A stretch of DNA of 52,661 nt from an uncultured Lewinella sp. (GCA_913057785.1 CAJXPD010000033.1:1-52661), one strand, 5' to 3'. Shown: positions 1 through 8,812, counted from the stretch's first letter. Notes: generated by a model from the letters alone, not told the origin. Program-made: numbers and translations.

Positions 1-671
1 TCTGGGGTTTGATCATCGTCAATGCAATCCCCCTCTAGTTCATTGATTTGAATCGGTTCAGCCCAGGTTTTTCCTTCGTCTGCAGATTGGGAAAAGAGAA
101 TTCGGGATTTATCTTTTTCACTTTTACTGCCATATTGATCAAATTCTGTCCAAGAGATGTAGAGCGTGTTGTTTTCTGGATGCACCGCCAGCCATTGCTT
201 ATCCTGGTCCTTCGGATGTCGTAAGCCCGTATAACTCCCGTCATTCCAGGTTTTTCCTCCATCACTAGATTTTTGTATTACAATGCGATCGAGTATTTGA
301 TTGTCGCGCCAACCCTTACCCGTCGGGTCAGACAGATGTGAATAGAAGAAGTTCCCTTTAAAATCTGGAGTGATCACCGGATCGCCGAAAACACCAAATG
401 AAGAGGTTAATTTTTGAGTAGTCCATGTCTTCCCACCGTCCATAGAATGATAGGCCCGATTTAGTATGGCGCCAGCAACTATATTGTCGATGTTTGTAGG
501 ATTAATGGCAATACTAGGTTCGCAGGGGCCTCCATCAAGGCTGATCCCTCCACCGTCAATCTTAACGTTTTTAAAGGTCTCAGGAAGTTGAAGATTTGGA
601 AGGGTACTGATCTTACGTTGGCAGGCTACTACGGCGATAGCCAGGAGTAAAGCCACTACTTTTATACGCAT
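1..671 (-). CDS. Sialidase-like BNR/Asp-box lipoprotein, C-terminus cut off
   Basis: The reading frame starts at the ATG at 671-669 and runs off the left edge with no stop, giving about 223 residues. The N-terminus MRIKVVALLLAIAVVAC is a lipoprotein signal with a VVAC lipobox, so the mature protein is probably membrane-anchored outside the cytoplasm. Three Asp-box motifs (SMDGGKTW, SSDGGKTW, SADEGKTW) recur at the spacing of beta-propeller blades in sialidases and BNR-repeat glycosyl hydrolases. A MocR-type regulator lies 30 bases upstream on the same strand. Asp boxes also occur in non-enzymatic propellers, and the catalytic arginines cannot be judged in this fragment, so sialidase activity is not established. 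The fold call is strong, the substrate unknown. Confidence 0.75.
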   Translation of the reverse strand, partial: MRIKVVALLLAIAVVACQRKISTLPNLQLPETFKNVKIDGGGISLDGGPCEPSIAINPTNIDNIVAGAILNRAYHSMDGGKTWTTQKLTSSFGVFGDPVITPDFKGNFFYSHLSDPTGKGWRDNQILDRIVIQKSSDGGKTWNDGSYTGLRHPKDQDKQWLAVHPENNTLYISWTEFDQYGSKSEKDKSRILFSQSADEGKTWAEPIQINELEGDCIDDDQTP

Positions 672-701
672 ACTGGGTAATTAAAGGTTGCTATTGACGC
701 A

Positions 702-2129
702 TCAATGTAGGAGTTTTTTTGCTAACTGACCTAGCTGTTTCAACCCAGTTTCTACTTTCTCGTCATAAGGGTGACTAAAGCTGAGACGAATATAATTTTT
801 GTAAGATCCTTCTACTGCGAACACTTGGCCTGGAGAAATCCCAATGTCCTGTTCTTTGGCCGCTCTAAAAAGTTGATATCCATCAAACCTGGCAGGAAAA
901 CTCAGCCATAACACCATCCCCCCTTGCGGCATCAGAAAGCTGACTTCCTTAGGGAAGTGCATTCTTATGGCCTGTGCATATTGTAGTGATTGTTTATGCA
1001 GAGCGGTACGTAGTTTTCGAAGGAAAAAACTGTATCGGCCCTTTTGAAGGAAATGTAATAGAGATAATTGGGCTAAGCTATCTGTACTGATGGAATGAAT
1101 TCTTTTTTGTTGTAGTACGGCGGAGAGGAACCTCCCGGGAAGGCAGTATCCTACCCTAAATCCCGGGGCTAGCGTTTTGGAGAAAGAGGAACAATACATT
1201 ACCCAACCTTCCTCATCAAATTGTTTGCAGGTACTTGGGCGGGTAGTGTCAAAATAGAGGTCTCCATAGATATCGTCCTCGATTAGCGGGATTTGGTATT
1301 GATGCAATAGCTTGACCAGTCGCTGCTTCTGTCCTGTAGGAATAACTGCTCCCGTAGGATTGCTAAAATTGGTTACAGAAAGGCATACCTTGACCGAAAA
1401 AGACTGGAAGGCTTTTTCCAGGAAATCTATATCTAATCCGTTTTCATCATGTATAGGAATAGCTATAACCTGCAAACTAAGGTTTTCAACCATTTGAGCA
1501 ATCCCGAAGTAGGTTAGTTGATCCATAGCTATAATATCTCCCGGTCTTGCCACAGCTCTAAGACATAAATTTAGTGCTTCCATACAGCCCGTAGTAATGA
1601 TCATTTCATCTGGCGTATAGTAGTCGCCCCATTCCAGGAGTTGTTTTCCGATGATGCTTCGCAGGGCTTTATTACCTTGTGGTAGTGCGTAAGGTAAAAG
1701 TTGTCCCTTATTCATTCGGGTGGCCTCAATAATGGCTTTCTGAATCTTTGCAGTGGGCAACAGATCTGGTGCAGGATAAGCACTGGACAAGCGAATTAGC
1801 GTAGAGCTATCTCTAAGTTCTTCCATTTCTTCAATAATGGAGACACTATCTAGTTGTTTGGGGGTGGGGTGTGATTGTTTCTCTATCTGGTAAGTGGGCC
1901 TAGAGGATTTGGTGACGGCAAAGGTTACATAGTAGCCAGATTTAGATCGAGCTTCAATTAGGCCCTTTGCTTCTAGAAGATAATAGGCTTGGAATATGGT
2001 GGAAGGACTCACTCCTCTCTGTTTGCTGGAGTGACGGACGGAGGGGAGCTTATCCCCTTCTTTCAGCGTCCCTTGTCTAATACTTTGTTCCAGAGCTTCG
2101 GCAATACGCTCGTAAAGGAAAGCGGTCAT
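702..2129 (-). CDS. MocR-family GntR/aminotransferase-fold transcriptional regulator
   Basis: The 475-residue protein has a GntR winged helix-turn-helix at about residues 5-70 (LKEGDKLPSVR, GVSPSTIFQAYYLLEAKGLI) fused to a class I aminotransferase fold that fills the rest. The PLP lysine is visible in CSSFSKTLAPGFRVGY near residue 317, and the NFSNPTG segment is typical of the fold. MocR proteins use PLP or an amino compound as effector and often control a divergent neighbour. Here the divergent neighbour is itself a PLP enzyme (decarboxylase from 2318), with about 190 bases between the start codons. I infer that this regulator controls that decarboxylase and itself. It could also regulate vitamin B6 genes like PdxR, but none are seen nearby. 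Confidence 0.88.
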   Translation of the reverse strand: MTAFLYERIAEALEQSIRQGTLKEGDKLPSVRHSSKQRGVSPSTIFQAYYLLEAKGLIEARSKSGYYVTFAVTKSSRPTYQIEKQSHPTPKQLDSVSIIEEMEELRDSSTLIRLSSAYPAPDLLPTAKIQKAIIEATRMNKGQLLPYALPQGNKALRSIIGKQLLEWGDYYTPDEMIITTGCMEALNLCLRAVARPGDIIAMDQLTYFGIAQMVENLSLQVIAIPIHDENGLDIDFLEKAFQSFSVKVCLSVTNFSNPTGAVIPTGQKQRLVKLLHQYQIPLIEDDIYGDLYFDTTRPSTCKQFDEEGWVMYCSSFSKTLAPGFRVGYCLPGRFLSAVLQQKRIHSISTDSLAQLSLLHFLQKGRYSFFLRKLRTALHKQSLQYAQAIRMHFPKEVSFLMPQGGMVLWLSFPARFDGYQLFRAAKEQDIGISPGQVFAVEGSYKNYIRLSFSHPYDEKVETGLKQLGQLAKKLLH

Positions 2130-2317
2130 AGGTAGCCTTGTTCAGCAATAAGGATTGGGTACATAAGAAAAGGTGTTTTCATAGGCCAATATATTATTGA
2201 TGAACAAGATTATAATCTGATATGGTCCAAATATAAAAAACTGAATCTGTTTTGTTGAAGGCAATGCCTCTAATTTTGACCACAGAAAAACACTACAGAT
2301 GGAAAAATAATGATGTA

Positions 2318-3724
2318 ATGGAGCAACAATTATTAAGAGATAAGACACAGACACCCGTAATCTTAGAAGAAACCTTAAAGGAATCCTTAGCATTTCTAGC
2401 TAACCTTGCTGATCGCCCAGCTGGGATTCGAACATCACCATCGATTGAGGATAACCTAGCCGAGGAAGGAGTAGGAAGCTTAGCCGCGCTCACTTCTTTC
2501 CAGGAACAGTTCAGCGCTGGTTTGTCAGGAAGCCCTGGGCCTCGGTATTTAGGTTTTGTCACGGGGGGCAGTACACCCGCCGGTATTGCTGGAGATTGGC
2601 TGACCAGCGTCATTGATCAGAATGTGGCTAGTGCTGGAGATTCTTCAGCCAACCAGGTAGAGTATCAGGCTGTGAACTGGTTAAAAGCGCTGTTTGGTAT
2701 TGATCAGGCATATGCTGGTACATTTGTCTCCGGAGCAACGATGTCGAGCTTTACCGGATTGGCCATTGGGCGTCAATGGGTAGGGCAGCAATTGGGGGTT
2801 GATATAGGTCACGAAGGTTTGGCAAGTGTGGGAGCCATTTCAGTGCTAAGTGGCTGTGCGCACTCGAGTGTTTTTAAAGCGCTATCGATGTTGGGTATGG
2901 GGCGCGCCTGTGTTCAGCGCTTGCCTTTACAGGAAGGCCGAGAGGCGGTTGACATTGGAGCACTTCGAGAAGCCTTAGAGGCCCAGAATGGTCGTCCTTG
3001 TATAGTAGTCGCCAATTCGGGTACGGTGAATAGTGTTGACTTTGATGACTTGGTAGCCATCGGCCAACTCAAGGCAGAATTTCCATTTTGGTTACATGTA
3101 GACGCCGCATTCGGTGGGTTTGCGGCTTGCTCTCCTGAATACGCACACTTCATGGATGGAATCAATGCAGCAGATTCAATCACCATTGATTTGCATAAGA
3201 TGCTAAATGTTCCTTACGATTCTGCGATTCAGTTGACGCGTCATCCGGACTTGCAACAGGCCGTATTTCAAAATAGTGGAGCCCGTTACCTGGAAGTAAA
3301 TGCAGCAGAAGTACCTTTTGTACATCTTACGCCTGAAAATTCTCGCCGCTTCCGCGCCTTACCTACCTGGTTTTCCTTGAAAGCCTATGGCCGGGCAGGC
3401 TTCCGGGATTTGGTAGAAAGGAATGTGCTGCTTGCCAAGCAACTGGGAGAGTGGATTGATCGTTCACCCCAATTCGAGCTACTTTCTCCTGTTCATTTCA
3501 ATGTAGTTTGCTTTACGCTGAATGCACCAAAGGAGGAACTGGCCAGTCTAATTACTCGTTTCCTTGCAGCTTTGACGCATGACGGAAGGGTTTTTCTGAC
3601 TCCCTCCGATTGGAAAGGAACCCCCTGTATCCGGGCCGCTTTTTCCAATTGGCAAACGGAGGAATCAGATCTATTCATCATTCAACAAGCTTTACAAGAA
3701 GTTTTATCGGTGTATCAGGACTGA
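2318..3724 (+). CDS. Pyridoxal-dependent group II amino acid decarboxylase
   Basis: This is a PLP-dependent decarboxylase of the DDC/glutamate decarboxylase superfamily. The lysine that binds PLP is in IDLHKMLNVPYD near residue 294; HVDAAFGG supplies the Asp that pairs with the pyridine nitrogen, and PRYLGFVTGG matches the N-terminal substrate region. An in-frame ATG at 2252 would add 22 poorly conserved residues; I prefer the ATG at 2318 (MEQQLL), where family similarity begins and which leaves room for a divergent promoter. The amino acid substrate (aromatic, aspartate or diaminobutyrate) cannot be told from sequence. A MocR regulator is divergent and a GNAT acetyltransferase follows 42 bases downstream, so the decarboxylated amine might be acetylated by the next gene (inference). 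Confidence 0.88.
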   Translation: MEQQLLRDKTQTPVILEETLKESLAFLANLADRPAGIRTSPSIEDNLAEEGVGSLAALTSFQEQFSAGLSGSPGPRYLGFVTGGSTPAGIAGDWLTSVIDQNVASAGDSSANQVEYQAVNWLKALFGIDQAYAGTFVSGATMSSFTGLAIGRQWVGQQLGVDIGHEGLASVGAISVLSGCAHSSVFKALSMLGMGRACVQRLPLQEGREAVDIGALREALEAQNGRPCIVVANSGTVNSVDFDDLVAIGQLKAEFPFWLHVDAAFGGFAACSPEYAHFMDGINAADSITIDLHKMLNVPYDSAIQLTRHPDLQQAVFQNSGARYLEVNAAEVPFVHLTPENSRRFRALPTWFSLKAYGRAGFRDLVERNVLLAKQLGEWIDRSPQFELLSPVHFNVVCFTLNAPKEELASLITRFLAALTHDGRVFLTPSDWKGTPCIRAAFSNWQTEESDLFIIQQALQEVLSVYQD

Positions 3725-3766
3725 TACCTACCAACAATTCCTATCCTATATAGAACAAGAATTATC

Positions 3767-4231
3767 ATGGCTGTTTTATCCAAGACCCAAGAATATTATG
3801 AGGTAGAACATAAGGGCTATCTCATTTCCACCAATCCCGATAAGTTAGACTTGACGGTTGTACATCACTACCTATCTGAACAATCCTATTGGTCAGCAGG
3901 CATCCCCATGGAGAAAGTACGTCAAGCTGCACAAGGATCCATTTGCTTTGGTGTATATCACAGCGAGAAACAGATCGGTTATACCCGATTAATTACTGAT
4001 GCTGCGACCTTTGGGTACTTAGCTGATGTGTTCATTCTTGACGAATACCAAGGGCAAGGCCTAGGCACCTGGTTGGTAGAATCTATTTTGGCTCATCCCG
4101 CTTGCCAAGGCTTTAGACGTTGGTTCCTGGCCACGCAAGATGCCCATGGATTATATGCAAAGTTTGGATTTGAGCCACTTAAAAGTCCAGAAGTCTACAT
4201 GGAAAAAGTACTATTCCGCAAATACAGCTAG
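3767..4231 (+). CDS. GNAT-family N-acetyltransferase
   Basis: The 154-residue protein is a single GNAT domain. The acetyl-CoA pyrophosphate-binding loop is visible as EYQGQGLGTWLVE at about residues 102-114 (Q/RxxGxG/A type), preceded by the strand LADVFIL and followed by YAKFGFEPL, the usual end of the fold. It is like the 'YHSEKQIGYTRLITD' GNAT subgroup that acts on small amines or amino acids. It follows the decarboxylase by 42 bases on the same strand and is probably cotranscribed. It converges with the beta-lactamase-fold gene, with only 6 bases between the two stop codons and no clear terminator hairpin in between. The substrate is unknown. Confidence 0.85.
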   Translation: MAVLSKTQEYYEVEHKGYLISTNPDKLDLTVVHHYLSEQSYWSAGIPMEKVRQAAQGSICFGVYHSEKQIGYTRLITDAATFGYLADVFILDEYQGQGLGTWLVESILAHPACQGFRRWFLATQDAHGLYAKFGFEPLKSPEVYMEKVLFRKYS

Positions 4232-4237
4232 AGCATT

Positions 4238-5395
4238 CTAGTGCTCTTGTAAAAATTGCTCGACTTTCAAGCCTAGCCGCTGAGCATTTTGGTGGCTAGC
4301 TCTCATGCCACTTTGGTCTGTATTGACTTGGATGGCCACTGCGTATCCGCCTTTTTCAGCATATTCAACATGGGTGAAATACCCTGGCATAATTCCACTA
4401 TGTCCATAGCTCTTTCCACTAGGATTGGACCAAACAAAAGTTCCGAGACCATATCCTGTATCGGAAGCCTGCCCAGTGCGAAAGTTTACGGCTGAGCAGA
4501 GCAATTCATAAGAAGCTGTGCTTAGAACCTTTCCTGTGTGGAGCCACTTGATGAAATAGGCAAGGTCTTCAACATTGGTTACTAAACCTCCTCCAGTCCA
4601 TTCAAACTGAGGATTCATAGCGTATAAGCCATCCTTAACTACCTTTTTGGGCAACTTAAAAAAGTTGTTTTCTCCAATGTATCCTTGTGTGATACCGGGG
4701 AGTTCTCTTTGAGTGGAAGGGTAAGTGGCTCGAAGGTGAAAAGCAGAGATAATACGCTCTTCAAGCTGGGCGTAATAAGAGGACTGGGTCACCTTTTCGA
4801 TGATCATCCCTAATAAAATGTAGTTGGTGTCAGAGTATCCCCAACCCTGTCCTACGGGGTGTTTGGGGTCTTCTTTAGCAATAATTGCCAGGCACTCAGC
4901 TGGAGTCCAACTTCGCATTGGGTCTTTTTCGATCGCTTCGGTAAAGGCTGGTGCAAAGACATATCTAGGAAGCCCGCTAGTATGATTTAATAAGGAATGG
5001 ACGGTGAGGTCTTCAGCGTTAGGGAGGTCATTATACCAGTCCATCTCCTTAAAATATTTACTGACCTTATCTTCTAATTGAATCTTTCCTTCATCCACCA
5101 GTTGCAGCGCAACGGCTGAGACAAAGATTTTCCCAACACTCCCCAACAGCATTTGCCCCCCTAGGGGCATCGCTATTCGCTCTTCTTTATCCGCATAGCC
5201 TGAAGCCAGACTGATCAGTTGTCCGTCTGCGAATACAATAGCAGCGGTTGCCCCAGGAAGGTTTTGCTCCTCTACAATACTATCTAAGCTAGATTGTAAA
5301 CTAGACTTGAGTTCAAGAAATGGAACCTGAGTAACTCCCGTAGTGGTATTGAAAGTAATGAGAAAGAAAAAGAGAAAGGCCTTTTTCATGTCCAA
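4238..5395 (-). CDS. Class C beta-lactamase-fold serine hydrolase, exported
   Basis: The protein (385 residues) has an N-terminal signal peptide (MDMKKAFLFFFLITFNTTTG) and a beta-lactamase/transpeptidase-like domain. The catalytic S-x-x-K is SVGK at residues 86-89 and the third motif is HSG at 332-334 (YGHSGIMPGY). The second motif is YSD at 187-189, where many relatives have YxN; the Asn-to-Asp change argues against a genuine beta-lactamase. The family includes D-aminopeptidases, esterases and penicillin-binding-like proteins, so the reaction is probably hydrolysis of a D-amino peptide or ester in the periplasm. It stands alone on the minus strand. Confidence 0.85.
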   Translation of the reverse strand: MDMKKAFLFFFLITFNTTTGVTQVPFLELKSSLQSSLDSIVEEQNLPGATAAIVFADGQLISLASGYADKEERIAMPLGGQMLLGSVGKIFVSAVALQLVDEGKIQLEDKVSKYFKEMDWYNDLPNAEDLTVHSLLNHTSGLPRYVFAPAFTEAIEKDPMRSWTPAECLAIIAKEDPKHPVGQGWGYSDTNYILLGMIIEKVTQSSYYAQLEERIISAFHLRATYPSTQRELPGITQGYIGENNFFKLPKKVVKDGLYAMNPQFEWTGGGLVTNVEDLAYFIKWLHTGKVLSTASYELLCSAVNFRTGQASDTGYGLGTFVWSNPSGKSYGHSGIMPGYFTHVEYAEKGGYAVAIQVNTDQSGMRASHQNAQRLGLKVEQFLQEH

Positions 5396-5532
5396 CTAAT
5401 TTTAAGATCACTAATAATTGACATCTTAAATGTAGGCTTTTGGCCATAGCTAAAGGCAAAATTATTGCTAATTCTCTTTGGATGGAAAACAGTTTTAAGC
5501 CCAAAACTGGAGCGTAGTTTTGTGAAATAGAA

Positions 5533-5563
5533 GAGCTTTGCACTCATGAAGAATGCAAAGCTC
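5533..5563 (-). terminator. Hairpin downstream of the MscS gene, probable terminator
   Basis: GAGCTTTGCA at 5533-5542 pairs perfectly with TGCAAAGCTC at 5554-5563 around an 11-base loop. Read on the minus strand it lies about 85 bases after the MscS stop codon and is followed by a pyrimidine-rich TTCTATTTC stretch, which is a weak U-tract. Confidence 0.45.
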
Positions 5564-5646
5564 AAAGGGTTTGTTAGCGCTATCGCGCATATGACGGAAA
5601 CCTAATAATTACTTACCATTTATCTTTTTGCACCTGCGGCCATTGC

Positions 5647-6465
5647 TTAAGAAGCTTGGTCCACATGCACATCCATTTGTGGGAATGGAATGCTGATTCC
5701 TTCTGCATCAAAAGCCTTCTTCACGTGCTCTTGCATGTAGAAGAAAGTATCCCAATAGTGTTCACTATTACAGAATGGGCGAGTAGCTAGATTAACGGAA
5801 CTATCACCTAAAGAAGCTACAACCACCCCTTGTGCAGGATCATCTAAAATGTGAGGACATTCCTTCCCTACTCGCAGGATAACTTCTCGGGCCTTATCAA
5901 TGCTATCATTGTACCCAATTCCATAAGTTAGCTCAACGCCAATAATACCTTGGCCAGATATATTTGTAATGATGTTGCTCGTTACTACTCCATTAGGAAC
6001 TATAATTCTCTTATTGTCTAAGGTTTGTAGGAGAGTGTTGAAGATTTGAATGCCTTCAACGGTACCGGTCTGTCCACCACCAATCGTAACTAAGTCGCCG
6101 ACTTTGTAAGGCTTGAAAACTAGAAGTAGGACACCGCTGGCAAAATGCCCCAGACTACCCTGAAGTGCCATACCAATGGCAAAGGCTAGCGCGCCGAAGA
6201 TAGCAACAAAGGAAGTAGTTTCGATGCCAAACATACTGGCTACACTTAGGAGCAAAAGCACCTTTAAACCAACGCTTACCAAAGAAACAAGAAATGGGCG
6301 GATGGTCTCGTCCACTCCCCTGCTAGTGAGTGTTTTACTTAAAACGTTGGTAATCCGACCAACTATCCAGAAACCGATAATCAGTGTTAGAATGGCGCCA
6401 ACTACACTTAAGGCATATTCTGCAATAAAACCTTGGATCGTTTCAAGTATACTGTCCAAATTCAT
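5647..6465 (-). CDS. mscS: MscS-family small-conductance mechanosensitive channel
   Basis: The 272-residue protein matches the short MscS type. It has hydrophobic helices at about residues 16-38, 56-80 and 84-115. The third is the pore helix, ending in the Gly/Ala-rich GALAFAIGMALQGSLGHFASG, as in MscS TM3. The cytoplasmic beta domain begins with KPYKVGDLVTIGGGQTGTVEGI and contains NKRIIVPNG, both hallmark segments; the protein ends in FPQMDVHVD, like the C-terminal barrel region. It would release solutes during hypo-osmotic shock in the inner membrane. It sits alone between the hydrolase and recX. Confidence 0.93.
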   Translation of the reverse strand: MNLDSILETIQGFIAEYALSVVGAILTLIIGFWIVGRITNVLSKTLTSRGVDETIRPFLVSLVSVGLKVLLLLSVASMFGIETTSFVAIFGALAFAIGMALQGSLGHFASGVLLLVFKPYKVGDLVTIGGGQTGTVEGIQIFNTLLQTLDNKRIIVPNGVVTSNIITNISGQGIIGVELTYGIGYNDSIDKAREVILRVGKECPHILDDPAQGVVVASLGDSSVNLATRPFCNSEHYWDTFFYMQEHVKKAFDAEGISIPFPQMDVHVDQAS

Positions 6466-6623
6466 AATGTGTGGTTTTAATTAACTTTGAGGATGTATGT
6501 AGAAAATAGAGTAAATAGCTTGGGTTTGACGATTTGGAGAAAGCAAACCAACACGCTTTTTCATCTAGACGCGTAATTTATGAAAAAGACACACAATTAA
6601 ACTAACTCAATATTAAATGATCT

Positions 6624-7094
6624 GTGCAAAAGCCTAAAAAGTACATAAGTGCCGTGGATGCGCTGAAGAAGTTGCAACGATATTGTGCTTATCAAGATCG
6701 CTGTCATGCTGAGGTGCGTAGCAAATTATTAGACCTTGGAGTATATGGAGATACCTTGGAACAAATCATGGCGGAGCTGATTACAGATAATTTTCTGAAT
6801 GAAGAGCGGTTTGCAAGATCCTATGCCAGAGGTAAATTCAATATTAAGAAGTGGGGGAGAACTAGAATTAAACAGGAGTTAAAGAAAAGGAAGATCACGG
6901 ATTATTGTATCCGCAAGGCGATGGAAGAAATAGAAGAAGAGGATTATGAACAGACTTTGCATCAACTTATCGAGAAAAAAGCTGCTCAGATGGAAGATCC
7001 ATTTTCTTTTCAGAATAAAGCGAAGATCGCTACATTTCTAATTCGAAGGGGATTTGAGTCAAAATTGGTGTGGGAGGCAATAAAAACCTACTAA
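6624..7094 (+). CDS. recX: Regulatory protein RecX
   Basis: The 156-residue protein has the RecX three-helix repeat layout. RYCAYQDRCHAEVRSKL near the start and LNEERFARSYARGKFNIKKWGRTRIKQELKKRKI at about residues 57-90 are family signatures. RecX binds RecA filaments and limits recombinase activity. The only sensible start is the GTG at 6624: an in-frame stop lies just upstream at 6618, and the nearby ATG at 6617 is in another frame. recA is not in this window. A TAACTTTG element at 6482-6489 on this strand could be its promoter, but no good upstream element was found for it. Confidence 0.88.
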   Translation: MQKPKKYISAVDALKKLQRYCAYQDRCHAEVRSKLLDLGVYGDTLEQIMAELITDNFLNEERFARSYARGKFNIKKWGRTRIKQELKKRKITDYCIRKAMEEIEEEDYEQTLHQLIEKKAAQMEDPFSFQNKAKIATFLIRRGFESKLVWEAIKTY

Positions 7095-7400
7095 TTTACA
7101 TTTTTCATATAAATAAAAGGCAGAGAAATGTGACTTTTATTCGAGGGAAAGGTCAAAAAATCAGAGGATTTGGTCCTTTCTATGGGAATTTAAGAAAATT
7201 TTAACATTTTTTTTCAGCTTTTTTTCCTCCAATCCGTAGTCCGCATAAAATTTTGTGTTCTACCCTATTTATGGTATAAAAATGCTGGGCCGCCAGTTTT
7301 TTATAGGCTAAAACCCTCATTTTTAATGACTTCACCATAATTGTCCATTCGTTGTAAACAGCTTGTTGGGCTTCAATGTGGATAACTTAGTGCGTTTTTC

Positions 7401-7432
7401 GTTGACAATGAGCGAAAAAGCATATAGTTTTG
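7401..7432 (+). promoter_or_regulatory. Bacteroidetes-type promoter for the transglycosylase leader
   Basis: GTTG at 7401-7404, a 20-base spacer and TAGTTTTG at 7425-7432 fit the Bacteroidetes pattern TTTG-N19-21-TAnnTTTG with one mismatch upstream. The predicted start near 7439 leaves about 215 bases of leader before the ATG at 7654, so the folded elements below would be transcribed. Confidence 0.5.
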
Positions 7433-7438
7433 CCTCGG

Positions 7439-7653
7439 CTTTTTTCTGAAAGGCCCGAATCTTTATTTGGGTTCGGCCGTAAGAGAGGGCTAAGAAACCC
7501 CGGATAGCGGGTCACCCTATGAGACGCTAAGAATCAAGGTCAAATTCGGAAGCACCTAGTGTGCAACCGCGGGATCCTCAAACATATCCCAAGAATTTAA
7601 ACATTAATAATCCCGAGGATTTTTGTTGACCATTGAGTTAAAACCAGTTTATA
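7439..7653 (+). ncRNA. Structured 5' leader RNA, possible riboswitch or attenuator, family unknown
   Basis: Between the promoter and the lytic transglycosylase gene the RNA can form several stems. (1) 7452-7478: GGCC, a bulged C and GAAUCU pair with GGGUUC and GGCC. (2) Outer AGGG 7486-7489 with CCCU 7515-7518, enclosing ACCC 7497-7500 with GGGU 7509-7512. (3) GCAC 7552-7555 with GUGC 7561-7564. (4) GGGAU 7571-7575 with AUCCC 7586-7590, mutually exclusive with (5) AUCCUC 7574-7579 pairing with GAGGAU 7615-7620, which runs straight into UUUUG. Stem 5 could act as a terminator and stem 4 as its antiterminator. I compared it by eye with the c-di-AMP (ydaO), GEMM, SAM, TPP, cobalamin and guanidine classes and found no convincing match. 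Confidence 0.5.
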
Positions 7654-8787
7654 ATGAAATTCCCATGGACAAAGGTAGCTGTAATAGCTTTAATGTTATT
7701 TACAGTTACTAAAACTAACGGACTACCCCTCGGTTTGTTAGACGAAGGCGTTGAGCCTTGGAATAACGAAACGATTGGGGTGATCACAGAGAGACTTGAC
7801 CAAATGAACTTCCCTTTTGAGGTCAAGTACAACGTAGACGTTTACAACTACATTAAGCGCTACACTACCGCTGGATACAAAGACGCAGAACTAATCCTAG
7901 GCCGTTCCAGCATTTATTTCCCAATTTTTGAGCATTACCTAAGTCTTTATCAACTGCCTCAAGAGTTGAAGTATCTTCCTATTGTAGAATCTGGACTCAT
8001 TCCGGATATCAAATCGCATGCAGGTGCTGCCGGCCTATGGCAATTCGTTCCTGTTACCGCCCGTTACTTCGATCTTTCGATCAATAACCAAGTGGATGAG
8101 CGATTGAATCCACATGAAGCTACAGAAGCTGCAGTGAAGCTATTGGCTTACTTGTACAGAGAATTCCAAGATTGGGCTCTGGTAATGGCTGCTTACAACT
8201 GTGGTGCTGGTCGTGTTCAGAAAGCGATCAAGCAAGCACGCTGTAACAATTATTGGGATCTAATTCCTTACCTGCCTGCGGAATCTAGAAAGTATGTTCC
8301 TCGTTTTATTGCTGCCACTTATCTGGTAAAGCATCACGAAGATCACGGACTTACTCCTAGATACCCATCCTACGATCTGCAGAATACTGAAGTGCATCGA
8401 GTGTACGATTACATTCGCTTATACGATGTATCTCAGAAGTGCGGGCTGAACTTTGCAGAGGTAAAGAAATTGAATCCTGGTTATGTCAATAACTACGTTC
8501 CTAAGAGTAAAGCAGGAAACTTATTGTCATTACCAGCAAGTGCGAGCGATGCTTTCCAACGATTCTTAGAGGAGAAAGGAATTGAGAGTACAAAAGCTAC
8601 AATGCCTGAAGGAACTTTCAAAAGTACCTATAAAGTTGTAGCAGGAGATCGAATCGAAACCCTTGCAATGCTTTTCAACTGTAGTATCGAAGATCTAATG
8701 GCATGGAACGGTTTAAGAACGGCAGAAGTTACCGTGAACCAATCCATTACCGTTTATTTCCCCAAACAACCTGCAGCTAAGCCCTAG
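7654..8787 (+). CDS. MltD-like lytic transglycosylase with LysM
   Basis: The 377-residue exported protein (signal segment about residues 5-22) has an SLT lysozyme-like domain at about 85-230. The catalytic Glu is E112 in LKYLPIVESGLIP; AGAAGLWQFVPVTAR and MAAYNCGAGRVQKAI are the other family signatures. A LysM peptidoglycan-binding repeat lies at about 327-372 (YKVVAGDRIETLAMLFNCSIEDLMAWN), and a weaker one may precede it near 255-295. It cleaves glycan strands to 1,6-anhydroMurNAc ends in the periplasm. Unlike E. coli MltD it shows no lipobox. It is preceded by the folded leader at 7439-7653 and followed by a strong terminator, so it is a single-gene unit. Confidence 0.92.
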   Translation: MKFPWTKVAVIALMLFTVTKTNGLPLGLLDEGVEPWNNETIGVITERLDQMNFPFEVKYNVDVYNYIKRYTTAGYKDAELILGRSSIYFPIFEHYLSLYQLPQELKYLPIVESGLIPDIKSHAGAAGLWQFVPVTARYFDLSINNQVDERLNPHEATEAAVKLLAYLYREFQDWALVMAAYNCGAGRVQKAIKQARCNNYWDLIPYLPAESRKYVPRFIAATYLVKHHEDHGLTPRYPSYDLQNTEVHRVYDYIRLYDVSQKCGLNFAEVKKLNPGYVNNYVPKSKAGNLLSLPASASDAFQRFLEEKGIESTKATMPEGTFKSTYKVVAGDRIETLAMLFNCSIEDLMAWNGLRTAEVTVNQSITVYFPKQPAAKP

Positions 8788-8812
8788 CCTACTGCTATTG
8801 TTAGAAGGAAAA

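Noticed and set aside
7377..7653. c-di-AMP (ydaO) riboswitch upstream of the lytic transglycosylase
   Set aside because: The gene type fits, but the conserved ydaO core elements (GGxGGAACC, the GGGGUUAAUC-type and GACAGCUAAC-type strings) are not present in order, so I do not assign that class.
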